A stretch of 10,333 nucleotides of DNA from Candidatus Woesearchaeota archaeon CG08_land_8_20_14_0_20_47_9 (GTDB taxonomy: Archaea; Nanobdellota; Nanobdellia; Woesearchaeales; CG1-02-47-18): positions 1 through 10,333 of the forward strand of contig PEYS01000126.1 of assembly GCA_002763335.1 (NCBI GenBank), written 5' to 3'. Positions 4,839 through 10,259 of this stretch are shown piece by piece. How positions within the stretch are numbered: the first letter of the stretch is position 1; each line of letters starts with the position of its first letter. The translations under genes were made by a program, and so were the position numbers. A model generated the notes under the pieces. That model was not told where the DNA came from and did not search any database. It saw only the letters and a list, made by a program, of their open reading frames with translations.

Positions 4839-5828
4839 ATGGATGAAGACCGTATCAGGGATATTGATGAGGCGAACATGCTTAAGGACATAACCAGCAT
4901 GCCTGATCACATACGTGAGGCAGCTGAGATCTCAAAGAAGGTCAGGCTTGAGGGGCCGTTTAAAAGCATATTCTCGGTTGGAATGGGTGGCAGCGGCATT
5001 GCAGGCGAGCTTCTGGGGGATCTTGTAGATAGGGTACCTGTCTTCCTATGCCGCGATTATGAGCTGCCCAAGTTTATAAACAAGGACAGCCTCATAATAC
5101 TTAACTCCTACTCTGGAAACACAGAAGAGACCCTAGCTTGCGCCAAGGCTGCTCTTAAGACTAAGGCAAATGTCCTTGTCATAACATCAGGGGGAAGGCT
5201 CCTTGAGATGGCGAAGAAGCACACCTGGGCATTTGTTAATATACCATCTGGCTTAAGGCCCAGGGCCAGTCTCGGGTATCAGCTATTCTCAATACTGTGT
5301 GTGCTGAGCAACTCAGGTGTTGTAAACCTCAGCACTGATATTGGGAAGGCTGTTGAGGCCCTAGAGAAGGGCAGCTTTAAGGATAAGGCTATTTCCCTCG
5401 CCGAGAAGATGAAGGGCCGCATCCCACTAATATACAGCTCGCCCCAGTACAGCTCTGTTGCAGTGCGCTGGAAGGCACAGCTTAATGAGAATGCAAAGAT
5501 TCACGCCTTCGCAAACATAATACCTGAGATGAACCACAACGAGATCATGGGGTTCACAAAGCTCCTGGCAGAGCACTACGTGGTCTTTATAAGGGATGAG
5601 CAGGATAATAAAAGAATTATTGAGCGGGTGAGGATTACTAAGAAGATAATCACGAACTGCGGTGTTGACAGCACAGAGCTTGTTTTAAAGGGCAGTTCTA
5701 AGCTCTCAAAGATGATAACAGCAGTCCATGTAGGTGACCTTGTGAGCTACTACCTGGCTCTGGAGTACGGGGTTGACCCAAGCGTAAACCATCTTATTGA
5801 TGAGATTAAAAGGGAACTCACAAAATGA
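4839..5828 (+). CDS. Bifunctional phosphoglucose/phosphomannose isomerase
   Basis: 329 residues from the ATG at 4839, chosen because GGGTGA ends 5 nt upstream; an earlier in-frame ATG at 4821 and TTG at 4812 lack such a site. Cytoplasmic SIS-fold enzyme interconverting glucose-6-P or mannose-6-P with fructose-6-P. Visible: SVGMGGSGIAGELLGD (46-61), phosphate-binding NSYSGNTEETL (89-99), VITSGG (114-119), GLRPRASLG (138-146), the catalytic stretch ENAKIHAF...IIPEMNHNEIMGF with Glu230, His233 and Glu235, and the C-terminal SYYLALEYGVDP. Length suits the archaeal PGI/PMI family (about 300-330). The stop overlaps the next start as ATGA, so the kinase is coupled to it. The gene follows a leader loaded with hairpin elements. 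Confidence 0.92.
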   Translation: MDEDRIRDIDEANMLKDITSMPDHIREAAEISKKVRLEGPFKSIFSVGMGGSGIAGELLGDLVDRVPVFLCRDYELPKFINKDSLIILNSYSGNTEETLACAKAALKTKANVLVITSGGRLLEMAKKHTWAFVNIPSGLRPRASLGYQLFSILCVLSNSGVVNLSTDIGKAVEALEKGSFKDKAISLAEKMKGRIPLIYSSPQYSSVAVRWKAQLNENAKIHAFANIIPEMNHNEIMGFTKLLAEHYVVFIRDEQDNKRIIERVRITKKIITNCGVDSTELVLKGSSKLSKMITAVHVGDLVSYYLALEYGVDPSVNHLIDEIKRELTK

Positions 5829-6688
5829 TTCTTGGCGTTGATATAGGCGGCTCCCACATAGGGGCTGGCTTGTTAAGGGGCTGCAGTACAATCCGCAAGG
5901 CCTCTGTTGAGGCTGATAAGAGGGATGCTGCTTGCTTCTTCAACTCTGTTGTAGCAGCCATAAGGAGGGTTTTTAACAGCAGGGTGACTGCCATCGGCGT
6001 TGGATGCCCTGGACCTCTAGACTGGAACAAGGGCGTGATAGTTGCGCCGAGAAACCTTCCCTTAAGGAACTTCATGTTAAGAGAGAGGCTAGAGTCCATC
6101 TTCAAGGTAAGAGTGGCTGTTGACAATGACGCAAGCTGCGCTGTCCTCGCTGAAGCAGTTTACGGCGCAGGCAAGGGCAAAGCAGTTGTTGCTGGCCTCA
6201 CCCTCGGCACAGGTGTTGGCGGCGGCCTGGTAATCAAGAGCGAGGTTTATCATGGTGCAGGCAATGCATCTGAATTCGGGCATACCAGCATAGGCTATAA
6301 CGGCAGGCGTTGCAACTGCGGCTCCAGGGGGTGTATTGAGGAGTACGCCTCATCCAGGGGCATTGTGAGGACTGCAAAGAGCCATGGCCTAAGGGCTGAA
6401 TCACCCAAAGAGCTCTACAGGCTTGCCCTGAAGGGCAATAAAAAGGCTGTTGGGGTGTTCAGGGAGACCGGCTTTTACTTAGGCGTTGCAGTAGCCAACA
6501 TTATTAACTGTTTATCGCCTGATATCATCGTAGTTGGTGGCAAGGTATCTGGCTCCTGGAGGTTCTTCCATAAGAGCCTGAAAGAGGCTGCTTATTCAAG
6601 ATCCTTCTCAAAACCGCCTATTGTTAAGGCAGAATTAGTGGATGCAGGCATTCTCGGCTCAGGGCTTATTGCCTGCAGGAGGGGCTAA
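5825..6688 (+). CDS. ROK-family sugar kinase (probable glucokinase)
   Basis: 287 residues. ROK kinases phosphorylate hexoses such as glucose with ATP. Seen here: the N-terminal ATP site GVDIGGSHIGAG (4-15), the catalytic VDNDAS (99-104, Asp102 as likely base), LTLGTGVGGG (125-134), and the ROK signature with zinc ligands His153, Cys163, Cys165 and Cys170 in EFGH...CNCGSRGC followed by Glu172. VVGGKVSGSW (236-245) is the adenosine-binding region. The gene overlaps the isomerase by 4 bp (ATGA). The product of a glucokinase, glucose-6-P, is the substrate of that isomerase, so the pair forms the entry to glycolysis. Mannose or N-acetylhexosamines are alternative substrates; motifs alone do not decide. 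Confidence 0.9.
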   Translation: MILGVDIGGSHIGAGLLRGCSTIRKASVEADKRDAACFFNSVVAAIRRVFNSRVTAIGVGCPGPLDWNKGVIVAPRNLPLRNFMLRERLESIFKVRVAVDNDASCAVLAEAVYGAGKGKAVVAGLTLGTGVGGGLVIKSEVYHGAGNASEFGHTSIGYNGRRCNCGSRGCIEEYASSRGIVRTAKSHGLRAESPKELYRLALKGNKKAVGVFRETGFYLGVAVANIINCLSPDIIVVGGKVSGSWRFFHKSLKEAAYSRSFSKPPIVKAELVDAGILGSGLIACRRG

Positions 6689-6689
6689 G

Positions 6690-6881
6690 ATGGAGGCAGA
6701 GCAGAGCATACTACCATTTATTTTCGGGATGTTTTGTCTTGTAGTCACTTTCATCACCGTTGCATGGGCCATAACCAGCTGCATAAGCGCTGAGTGCAAG
6801 CTGGCGTGCTTCTCCACAGCCTTTATTGCAGCCCTCCTATGGTTCGGTGCCCTGCTATGGGTTAAGGCAGGAGGGCTTTGA
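6690..6881 (+). CDS. Small two-helix membrane protein, unknown function
   Basis: 63 residues beginning 1 nt after the kinase stop, with GGAGG 6-7 nt upstream inside the kinase end, so it is the third gene of the operon. Two hydrophobic helices are evident, residues about 8-30 and 39-58, joined by a short polar turn CISAECKLAC holding three of the four cysteines (16, 31, 36, 40). The N-terminus is acidic (MEAEQ). I do not recognise a family. A role linked to sugar uptake is possible from the operon only. The stop codon TGA is inside the left arm of a type D palindrome, so the end of the gene is shaped by that element. Confidence 0.65.
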   Translation: MEAEQSILPFIFGMFCLVVTFITVAWAITSCISAECKLACFSTAFIAALLWFGALLWVKAGGL

Positions 6882-6928
6882 ATACCGAGGCGAGCAGCAA
6901 GCGAAGCCGAGCGCATTCAAGGTTTTCT
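6870..6928. repeat. Palindromic element type D, copy 2 (end of sugar operon)
   Basis: 14-nt arms GGAGGGCTTTGAAT (6870-6883) and ATTCAAGGTTTTCT (6915-6928), again with GGG opposite TTT, pairing by G-U in plus-strand RNA. The loop matches copies 1 and 5 read in the opposite orientation. The left arm contains the stop codon of the membrane-protein gene, and the trxB-like promoter begins 10 bp after the right arm. Confidence 0.8.
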
Positions 6929-6937
6929 AAGACAAAA

Positions 6938-6945
6938 TTTAAATA
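6938..6945 (+). promoter_or_regulatory. TATA box of the thioredoxin reductase-like gene
   Basis: TTTAAATA preceded by GACAAAA. Its centre is about 27 nt from the ATG at 6969, predicting a leaderless mRNA. No ribosome binding site is present, in agreement. Confidence 0.7.
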
Positions 6946-6968
6946 CCCCCTAGAAGCCCCAACATGCC

Positions 6969-7865
6969 ATGTATGACCTTGTTATAGTTGGCGGTGGGCC
7001 TGCAGGGCTTTCAGCAGCAGTGTATGCTGCACGCTACCGCATCAAGGCTGTTGTGATTGCTAAGATCATCGGGGGCAAGCTTCTCGAGGCTAATAGGATT
7101 GAAAACTATCCTGGCTTTAAGTCCATAAGGGGCATGCGCCTAGCTGAAAGAATGAAGGAACAGGTTCTGCACCTGGGGGGAGAGATTATCGAAGCTGAGG
7201 CTGTTGATATAAAGCGAGGCTACACCCTATTTAATGTCTTTGGCTCTGATAACAGAAAATACCAGACCAAGGCAATTATCCTTGCCATGGGGATGAGCCA
7301 TAAAAAGCTCGGCATACCAGGCGAAGAGGAATTCCTAGGCAAGGGTGTGAGCTACTGCGCAGTATGCGATGCCCCATTCTTCAAGGATAAGGGCGTTGCA
7401 GTAATTGGTGGCAGTGACACAGCTGCCCACTCCGCCCTCCTTCTTACAAAGTACGCCTCAAAGGTCATAGTGATCTGCAGGCGAGGCGAGCTGACTGCAG
7501 CCCCGGCCTACAAGGCGATGTTAGAGGGCAATAAGGGCATAGAGATCAAGACAAACACATCAGTAGCTGAGATCAGCGGGGATGGCATGGTTAGCTCTCT
7601 GCTCCTAGGCTCAGGGGAGCGTATTGGTGTTGAGGGGGTATTCATAGAGAGTGGTGGCGTGCCTGCTGCTGTGCTTGCAGGCAAGCTGGGCATAAAGCTT
7701 GATGACGAGGGCTTTATAGTTACAGACCCCATGCAGAGGACAAATGTTGAGGGCCTCTTCGCTGCAGGCGATGTTACCAGCGTAAAGATGAAGCAGATAC
7801 TATGGGCAACATCGCAGGGAGCTGTTGCTGCCTCAAGCGCATACGAGTTTATAAAAGAACATTGA
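6969..7865 (+). CDS. trxB: Thioredoxin reductase-like flavoprotein
   Basis: 298 residues, cytoplasmic FAD enzyme that passes electrons from a nicotinamide cofactor to thioredoxin or a glutaredoxin-like partner. FAD site GGGPAG (8-13), ENYPGF (45-50), redox disulfide Cys130-Cys133 in SYCAVCDAPFF, second nucleotide site VIGGSDTAAHSA (145-156), and FAD-binding AAGDVT (266-271). In E. coli TrxB the NADPH 2'-phosphate is held by the arginines of HRRDGFR; here the segment is CRRGELT, which keeps two of the three and loses the last, so cofactor preference may be altered. Length is a little short of the usual 305-320. The start is leaderless. No thioredoxin gene lies in the window. The stop codon lies at the edge of a 46-bp perfect palindrome. 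Confidence 0.88.
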   Translation: MYDLVIVGGGPAGLSAAVYAARYRIKAVVIAKIIGGKLLEANRIENYPGFKSIRGMRLAERMKEQVLHLGGEIIEAEAVDIKRGYTLFNVFGSDNRKYQTKAIILAMGMSHKKLGIPGEEEFLGKGVSYCAVCDAPFFKDKGVAVIGGSDTAAHSALLLTKYASKVIVICRRGELTAAPAYKAMLEGNKGIEIKTNTSVAEISGDGMVSSLLLGSGERIGVEGVFIESGGVPAAVLAGKLGIKLDDEGFIVTDPMQRTNVEGLFAAGDVTSVKMKQILWATSQGAVAASSAYEFIKEH

Positions 7866-7909
7866 AAACTTTGAATAACCTCCCCTAGGGGAGGTTATTC
7901 AAAGTTTTC
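7864..7909. repeat. Palindromic element type D, copy 3: perfect 46-bp palindrome
   Basis: Two 23-bp arms with no spacer; the outer half begins GAAAACTTTGAATAACC and the centre is CCCCTAGGGG. Every base is paired. It starts on the second base of the trxB stop codon. It is the symmetric GAAAAC form of the D family, whereas copies 1 and 2 have one GAAAAC-type and one GAGGGC-type arm. It is a candidate 3' end or terminator of the trxB mRNA. Confidence 0.85.
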
Positions 7910-7950
7910 TGCGTAGGTATCGTCGGAAAACCCCCGACACCACCAAAATC

Positions 7951-7995
7951 AGAGGGCTTTGACTAACCCCTGTAGGGGGTTAGTCAAAGCCCTCT
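7951..7995. repeat. Palindromic element type D, copy 4
   Basis: Perfect 20-bp stem (7951-7970 with 7976-7995) and a 5-nt loop TGTAG. The arms start AGAGGGCTTTGACTAACCCC, the symmetric GAGGGC form of the family, with GACTA in place of GAATA. Between copies 3 and 4 is a minor hairpin GTCGG/CCGAC (7922-7938). This element lies 32 bp before the first plausible codon of the NYN gene. Confidence 0.85.
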
Positions 7996-8027
7996 ATTAG
8001 ACAACCAATAAAACGAGGGGATGAAAG

Positions 8028-8522
8028 ATCAAGTACTACAGCAATCAACGCATTGGTGTCTTTGTTGATGTCCAGAACCTCTACTATTCAGCAAGGCACC
8101 TGTATAATACGAAGGTTAATTTTAAGGAGATCCTCAGCGCGGCTGTTAAGGAGAGAAGGCTTATAAGGGCCTTTGCATACGTCATAAAGGCGGATGTGAA
8201 GGACGAGTCAAACTTCTTTGACGCCCTTGAGAAGATCGGCTTCGAGGTAAGGTCTAAAGACCTACAGGTATTTTACGGCGGGGCTAAGAAGGGCGACTGG
8301 GATGTCGGCATAGCCATGGACACAATAAAGCTCGCTCCAAAGCTGGATACAATAGTCCTGGTGAGCGGTGACGGTGATTTTAGGGCACTGCTTGAGCACA
8401 TGAAGGCAATGGGATGCAGGACAGAGGTTATTGCCTTTGGAAAGTCTGCCTCATCAAAGCTTATTGAAGAGGCTGACAGCTTTACAGACATGGATAAGCA
8501 GAAGCGGCGGTTCTTGATATAA
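8028..8522 (+). CDS. NYN/LabA-like PIN-superfamily protein, start codon disrupted or non-AUG
   Basis: The reading frame is open from 8025. With residue 1 at ATC 8028 it has 164 residues and carries the full NYN (DUF88/LabA) set of acidic residues: GVFVDVQN (10-17, Asp14), GDWDVGIAMD (89-98), and VSGDGDFRALLEHM (113-126, Asp115 and Asp117). NYN proteins are predicted metal-dependent RNases. Family members I recall start a few residues before QRIGVFVDVQN, but the first in-frame ATG/GTG/TTG is the GTG at 8196, which would delete the first catalytic Asp. An ATG at 8021, right after GAGGGG, is out of frame by one base; removing one A from its AAA would give MKIKYYSNQRIGVF. Either a one-base insertion (real or assembly error) or a rare AUC start at 8028, 9 nt after GAGG, explains this. 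Function confident, start uncertain. Confidence 0.8.
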   Translation: MKYYSNQRIGVFVDVQNLYYSARHLYNTKVNFKEILSAAVKERRLIRAFAYVIKADVKDESNFFDALEKIGFEVRSKDLQVFYGGAKKGDWDVGIAMDTIKLAPKLDTIVLVSGDGDFRALLEHMKAMGCRTEVIAFGKSASSKLIEEADSFTDMDKQKRRFLI

Positions 8523-8541
8523 GGCTCCCAGAAGCGAATAG

Positions 8542-8549
8542 TTTAAATA
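8542..8549 (+). promoter_or_regulatory. TATA box ahead of the acidic microprotein
   Basis: TTTAAATA preceded by GCGAATAG. The expected start site is near 8572, giving a leader of about 20 nt that holds a perfect GGAGGTG before the ATG at 8594. No longer gene begins downstream within reach of this promoter. Confidence 0.65.
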
Positions 8550-8593
8550 CAGTGATAAAAACCAAGCTGCAAGATCCTAATGGAGGTGCGCTT

Positions 8594-8644
8594 ATGAGAC
8601 TCGGTTACGAAGATGATGACTCTGGCGATGACGACGACGAGTAA
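8594..8644 (+). CDS. Probable 16-residue acidic microprotein MRLGYEDDDSGDDDDE
   Basis: Sequence signals support translation in spite of the length. GGAGGTG (8582-8588) is a full match to the archaeal ribosome binding consensus and lies 5 nt before the ATG. A TTTAAATA promoter is placed so that transcription begins about 20 nt ahead. The frame ends in three consecutive stop codons, TAATAATAA. The peptide has 10 acidic residues of 16, a basic residue only at position 2, and a Gly-Tyr near the start, so it should be unstructured and strongly negative. I know no family. It could bind a basic or metal-binding partner, or the translation event could itself regulate. The alternative is a chance ORF inside a small RNA. 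The downstream gene has its own promoter, so this is unlikely to be merely its leader peptide. Confidence 0.5.
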   Translation: MRLGYEDDDSGDDDDE

Positions 8645-8677
8645 TAATAACCTTTGAAGGGTGAAGCCACCACTCAG

Positions 8678-8720
8678 CTTTTTGTGTTGTATTTGCGACT
8701 TCTTGATTTATTTTATATAT
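8678..8720 (+). terminator. Possible U-rich archaeal terminator after the microprotein
   Basis: A T-rich tract begins CTTTTTGTGTTGTATTTG and, after a short GCGAC interruption, continues TTCTTGATTTATTTTATATA. Archaeal RNA polymerase stops at such tracts without needing a hairpin. It would end a transcript from the 8542 promoter at about 110-150 nt. Confidence 0.35.
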
Positions 8721-8770
8721 CTGTCTGCTGTTCAGCTGCCAGCCAAGTTCAGAGGCTGCCAAAGAAAAGC

Positions 8771-8778
8771 TTTATAAA
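8771..8778 (+). promoter_or_regulatory. TATA box of the tandem paralog pair
   Basis: TTTATAAA preceded by AAAGAAAAGC. Its centre is 24-27 nt before the ATGATG at 8799-8804, which predicts a leaderless or nearly leaderless message. No ribosome binding site is seen there. Confidence 0.7.
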
Positions 8779-8798
8779 CGTATATCCCATGGCAGTGC

Positions 8799-9425
8799 AT
8801 GATGGCAACTGCTGCAGAGACAAAAAAAGAGGGGGAGAAAGGAGATGAGGTTGGCTTTGAGCCCCCAATAGTCATAGTGCCAAAAGTCCACCAGCCACCC
8901 TCGGCCAGCACACCAAAGCAACTCCCGAGCATAATCAAGTACCGGGGCCTTATGGATTTTGACGGGTTCTACAAGATGATGGTGAAGTGGTTTAAGATGA
9001 GGAAGTTTGACTTTAACGAGCTTCTCTACAAGGACAAGCCACCTGAGCTCGAGCTTGAGTGGCTTGCAAGGAGGAAGGCAACATCCTATATAAGACAGCG
9101 GATTCACGTCTATTTTCACTTCTGGGACATAAAGGACGTTGAGGTGGTAAAGAACGGGGAGAAGAAGAAAATGCTTGATGGCAGGGTCATTATCACATTC
9201 AGCATATCCCTTGAGTTTGATTACGGCAGCCTCTACACAGGCATGCCCACGAAGTGGAGTACAAGCGAGTTTAAGAGGAGGCTCCTAACCATATTTACAA
9301 AGTACATCATAAAGCAGGACCTCGACTTTTTGTACGCCGACCCACTATACTATGAGATGCTAGCCCTTGCAAGCGCAACAAAGGACTTCCTCAACATGGG
9401 GGCTGCAGGGCATGCATATGGGTAG
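8799..9425 (+). CDS. Conserved archaeal (DPANN-type) protein of unknown function, paralog 1
   Basis: 208 residues; ATG at 8799 or, equally, 8802 (MATAAETKKE). The first ~45 residues are low-complexity, charged, then Pro-rich (EPPIVIVPKVHQPPS), probably disordered. The folded part, 50-200, begins GLMDFDGFYKMMVKWF and has alternating amphipathic strands: IHVYFHFWDIKDVEVVKNGEKKKMLDGRVIITFSISLEFDY. No catalytic motif, signal peptide or membrane helix is visible. It aligns with the next gene over this core, sharing DI-DV-V-K-G then L--G---I-F---LE-DY and a final FLNM/HLNM. I recall similar uncharacterised proteins from Woesearchaeota-like genomes, but assign no function. The promoter implies leaderless translation, and the gene probably forms a two-gene unit with its paralog. 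Confidence 0.8.
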   Translation: MMATAAETKKEGEKGDEVGFEPPIVIVPKVHQPPSASTPKQLPSIIKYRGLMDFDGFYKMMVKWFKMRKFDFNELLYKDKPPELELEWLARRKATSYIRQRIHVYFHFWDIKDVEVVKNGEKKKMLDGRVIITFSISLEFDYGSLYTGMPTKWSTSEFKRRLLTIFTKYIIKQDLDFLYADPLYYEMLALASATKDFLNMGAAGHAYG

Positions 9426-9445
9426 CTAACATACGGGTAGCTAAG
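9416..9445 (+). repeat. 15-bp tandem duplication between the two paralogs
   Basis: ATATGGGTAGCTAAC (9416-9430) is followed directly by ATACGGGTAGCTAAG (9431-9445), 13 of 15 identical. The first copy holds the stop codon of paralog 1; the second ends at the ATG of paralog 2. The duplication makes up nearly the whole junction and leaves no standard ribosome binding site. Confidence 0.7.
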
Positions 9446-9946
9446 ATGGCTGAGAGAACAATTGTTGTTGACGGGCTAACGCTTAATTATGAAGGCATTT
9501 TCAGTGTGGCTGATCTATTCCAGGTTATAGAGAACTGGCTTAGGGAGAAGGGTTATGACAAACGCGAGACAAGAAACCAGGAGCATGTAAAGCCAAGCGG
9601 CAGGTATATAGAACTGCTCCTCGAGCCCTGGAAGAAGGTGAGTGATTATGCAAGGCTCGTTATCAAGATGGAGATATACATGCACGACATAACTGACGTG
9701 GATGTTGAAAAGGACGGCCGCACGCTGAGACTAAACAATGGCAAGCTCTCCATTGTCTTCTTCGGCTTCCTTGAGACTGACTATGAGCTGAGATGGGAGG
9801 CCAGGCCATTCTATGTCTTTACAAGAACCTTCTTTGACAAGCTTTTCTACAGGGCATATACAAAGGAGTACACCAGCCTCCTGGCATCCTCAATATATGA
9901 GCTCCATACCTTTATAAGGACGCATCTCAATATGTATAAGGTGTAG
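9446..9946 (+). CDS. Conserved archaeal (DPANN-type) protein of unknown function, paralog 2
   Basis: 166 residues, 20 nt downstream of paralog 1. It begins with a short strand TIVVDGLTLNYEG in place of the disordered tail of paralog 1, then VADLFQVIENWLREKGYDK, a likely helix, and the shared beta-rich core (VIKMEIYMHDITDVDVEKDGRTL, then LNNGKLSIVFFGFLETDY). The second half (RPFYVFTRTFFDKLFYRAYTKEY) looks like an aromatic-rich amphipathic helix, which might touch membrane or a protein surface, though there is no clear transmembrane helix. No enzymatic residues stand out. I associate the pattern with a family common in DPANN archaea. Co-occurrence of two diverged members suggests a heteromeric complex, which is inference. 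A type D palindrome follows 4 nt after the stop. Confidence 0.8.
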   Translation: MAERTIVVDGLTLNYEGIFSVADLFQVIENWLREKGYDKRETRNQEHVKPSGRYIELLLEPWKKVSDYARLVIKMEIYMHDITDVDVEKDGRTLRLNNGKLSIVFFGFLETDYELRWEARPFYVFTRTFFDKLFYRAYTKEYTSLLASSIYELHTFIRTHLNMYKV

Positions 9947-9950
9947 GACT

Positions 9951-10008
9951 AGAAAACTCTGAATACACTCGCCTTCGCTAGCACTCGGCTCGGTATTCAG
10001 AGTTTTCT
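9951..10008. repeat. Palindromic element type D, copy 5 (end of paralog pair)
   Basis: Perfect 16-bp arms, AGAAAACTCTGAATAC (9951-9966) and GTATTCAGAGTTTTCT (9993-10008), around a 26-nt loop. The core is CTCTGAAT instead of CTTTGAAT, changed on both arms together. The loop has the same CTCG-GNC...GNC pattern as copies 1 and 2. It probably marks the 3' end of the mRNA. Confidence 0.85.
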
Positions 10009-10167
10009 GATGTCGGGACTGCTACTTTAGATGTTTATGCTTAATTGACGCTATTTTTGCATCCTTTCATGCTTTTTCTCAGTAGAACACCTCTTTTTCT
10101 TGATGGTTATAGTGACGAGAAGCAGATACTTATGTTTGTCAAAAGCCAAGAGGCAAGAGTTTGACCC
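10009..10167. other. Gene-free stretch before the tRNA-Leu promoter
   Basis: AT-rich, with several T tracts (CTATTTTTGC, CTTTTTCTC, CTCTTTTTCTTG) that could serve as U-rich termination sites for the upstream pair. The longest ORF I find is 31 codons, without a ribosome binding site, and I do not call it. Confidence 0.5.
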
Positions 10168-10182
10168 AAAAACCTTTATAAA
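10168..10182 (+). promoter_or_regulatory. BRE/TATA promoter of tRNA-Leu
   Basis: A-rich AAAAACC-type lead-in followed by TTTATAAA (10175-10182). The predicted start is near 10204, leaving about 55 nt of 5' leader before the mature tRNA, which is almost exactly the heptamer array. Confidence 0.65.
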
Positions 10183-10204
10183 CCCTCTAAATCTACTAAG
10201 GGCT

Positions 10205-10253
10205 CAAGACTGGAAGCTGAAGACCCAAGACTCGTAGCTCAAGACTCAAAGCT
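10205..10253 (+). repeat. Seven-copy heptamer array in the tRNA-Leu leader
   Basis: Seven adjacent 7-mers: CAAGACT, GGAAGCT, GAAGACC, CAAGACT, CGTAGCT, CAAGACT, CAAAGCT. Three are identical and the others differ at one to four positions. The array starts at the predicted transcription start and ends 6 nt before the tRNA. Confidence 0.55.
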
Positions 10254-10259
10254 GGCTTT

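Noticed and set aside
8654..8848. Plus-strand ORF of 64 codons overlapping the start of paralog 1
   Set aside because: It crosses the T-rich tract and the promoter of paralog 1 in another frame and has no expression signals of its own.
10069..10164. Plus-strand ORF of 31 codons upstream of tRNA-Leu
   Set aside because: No promoter at a suitable distance, no ribosome binding site, and no recognisable protein character.
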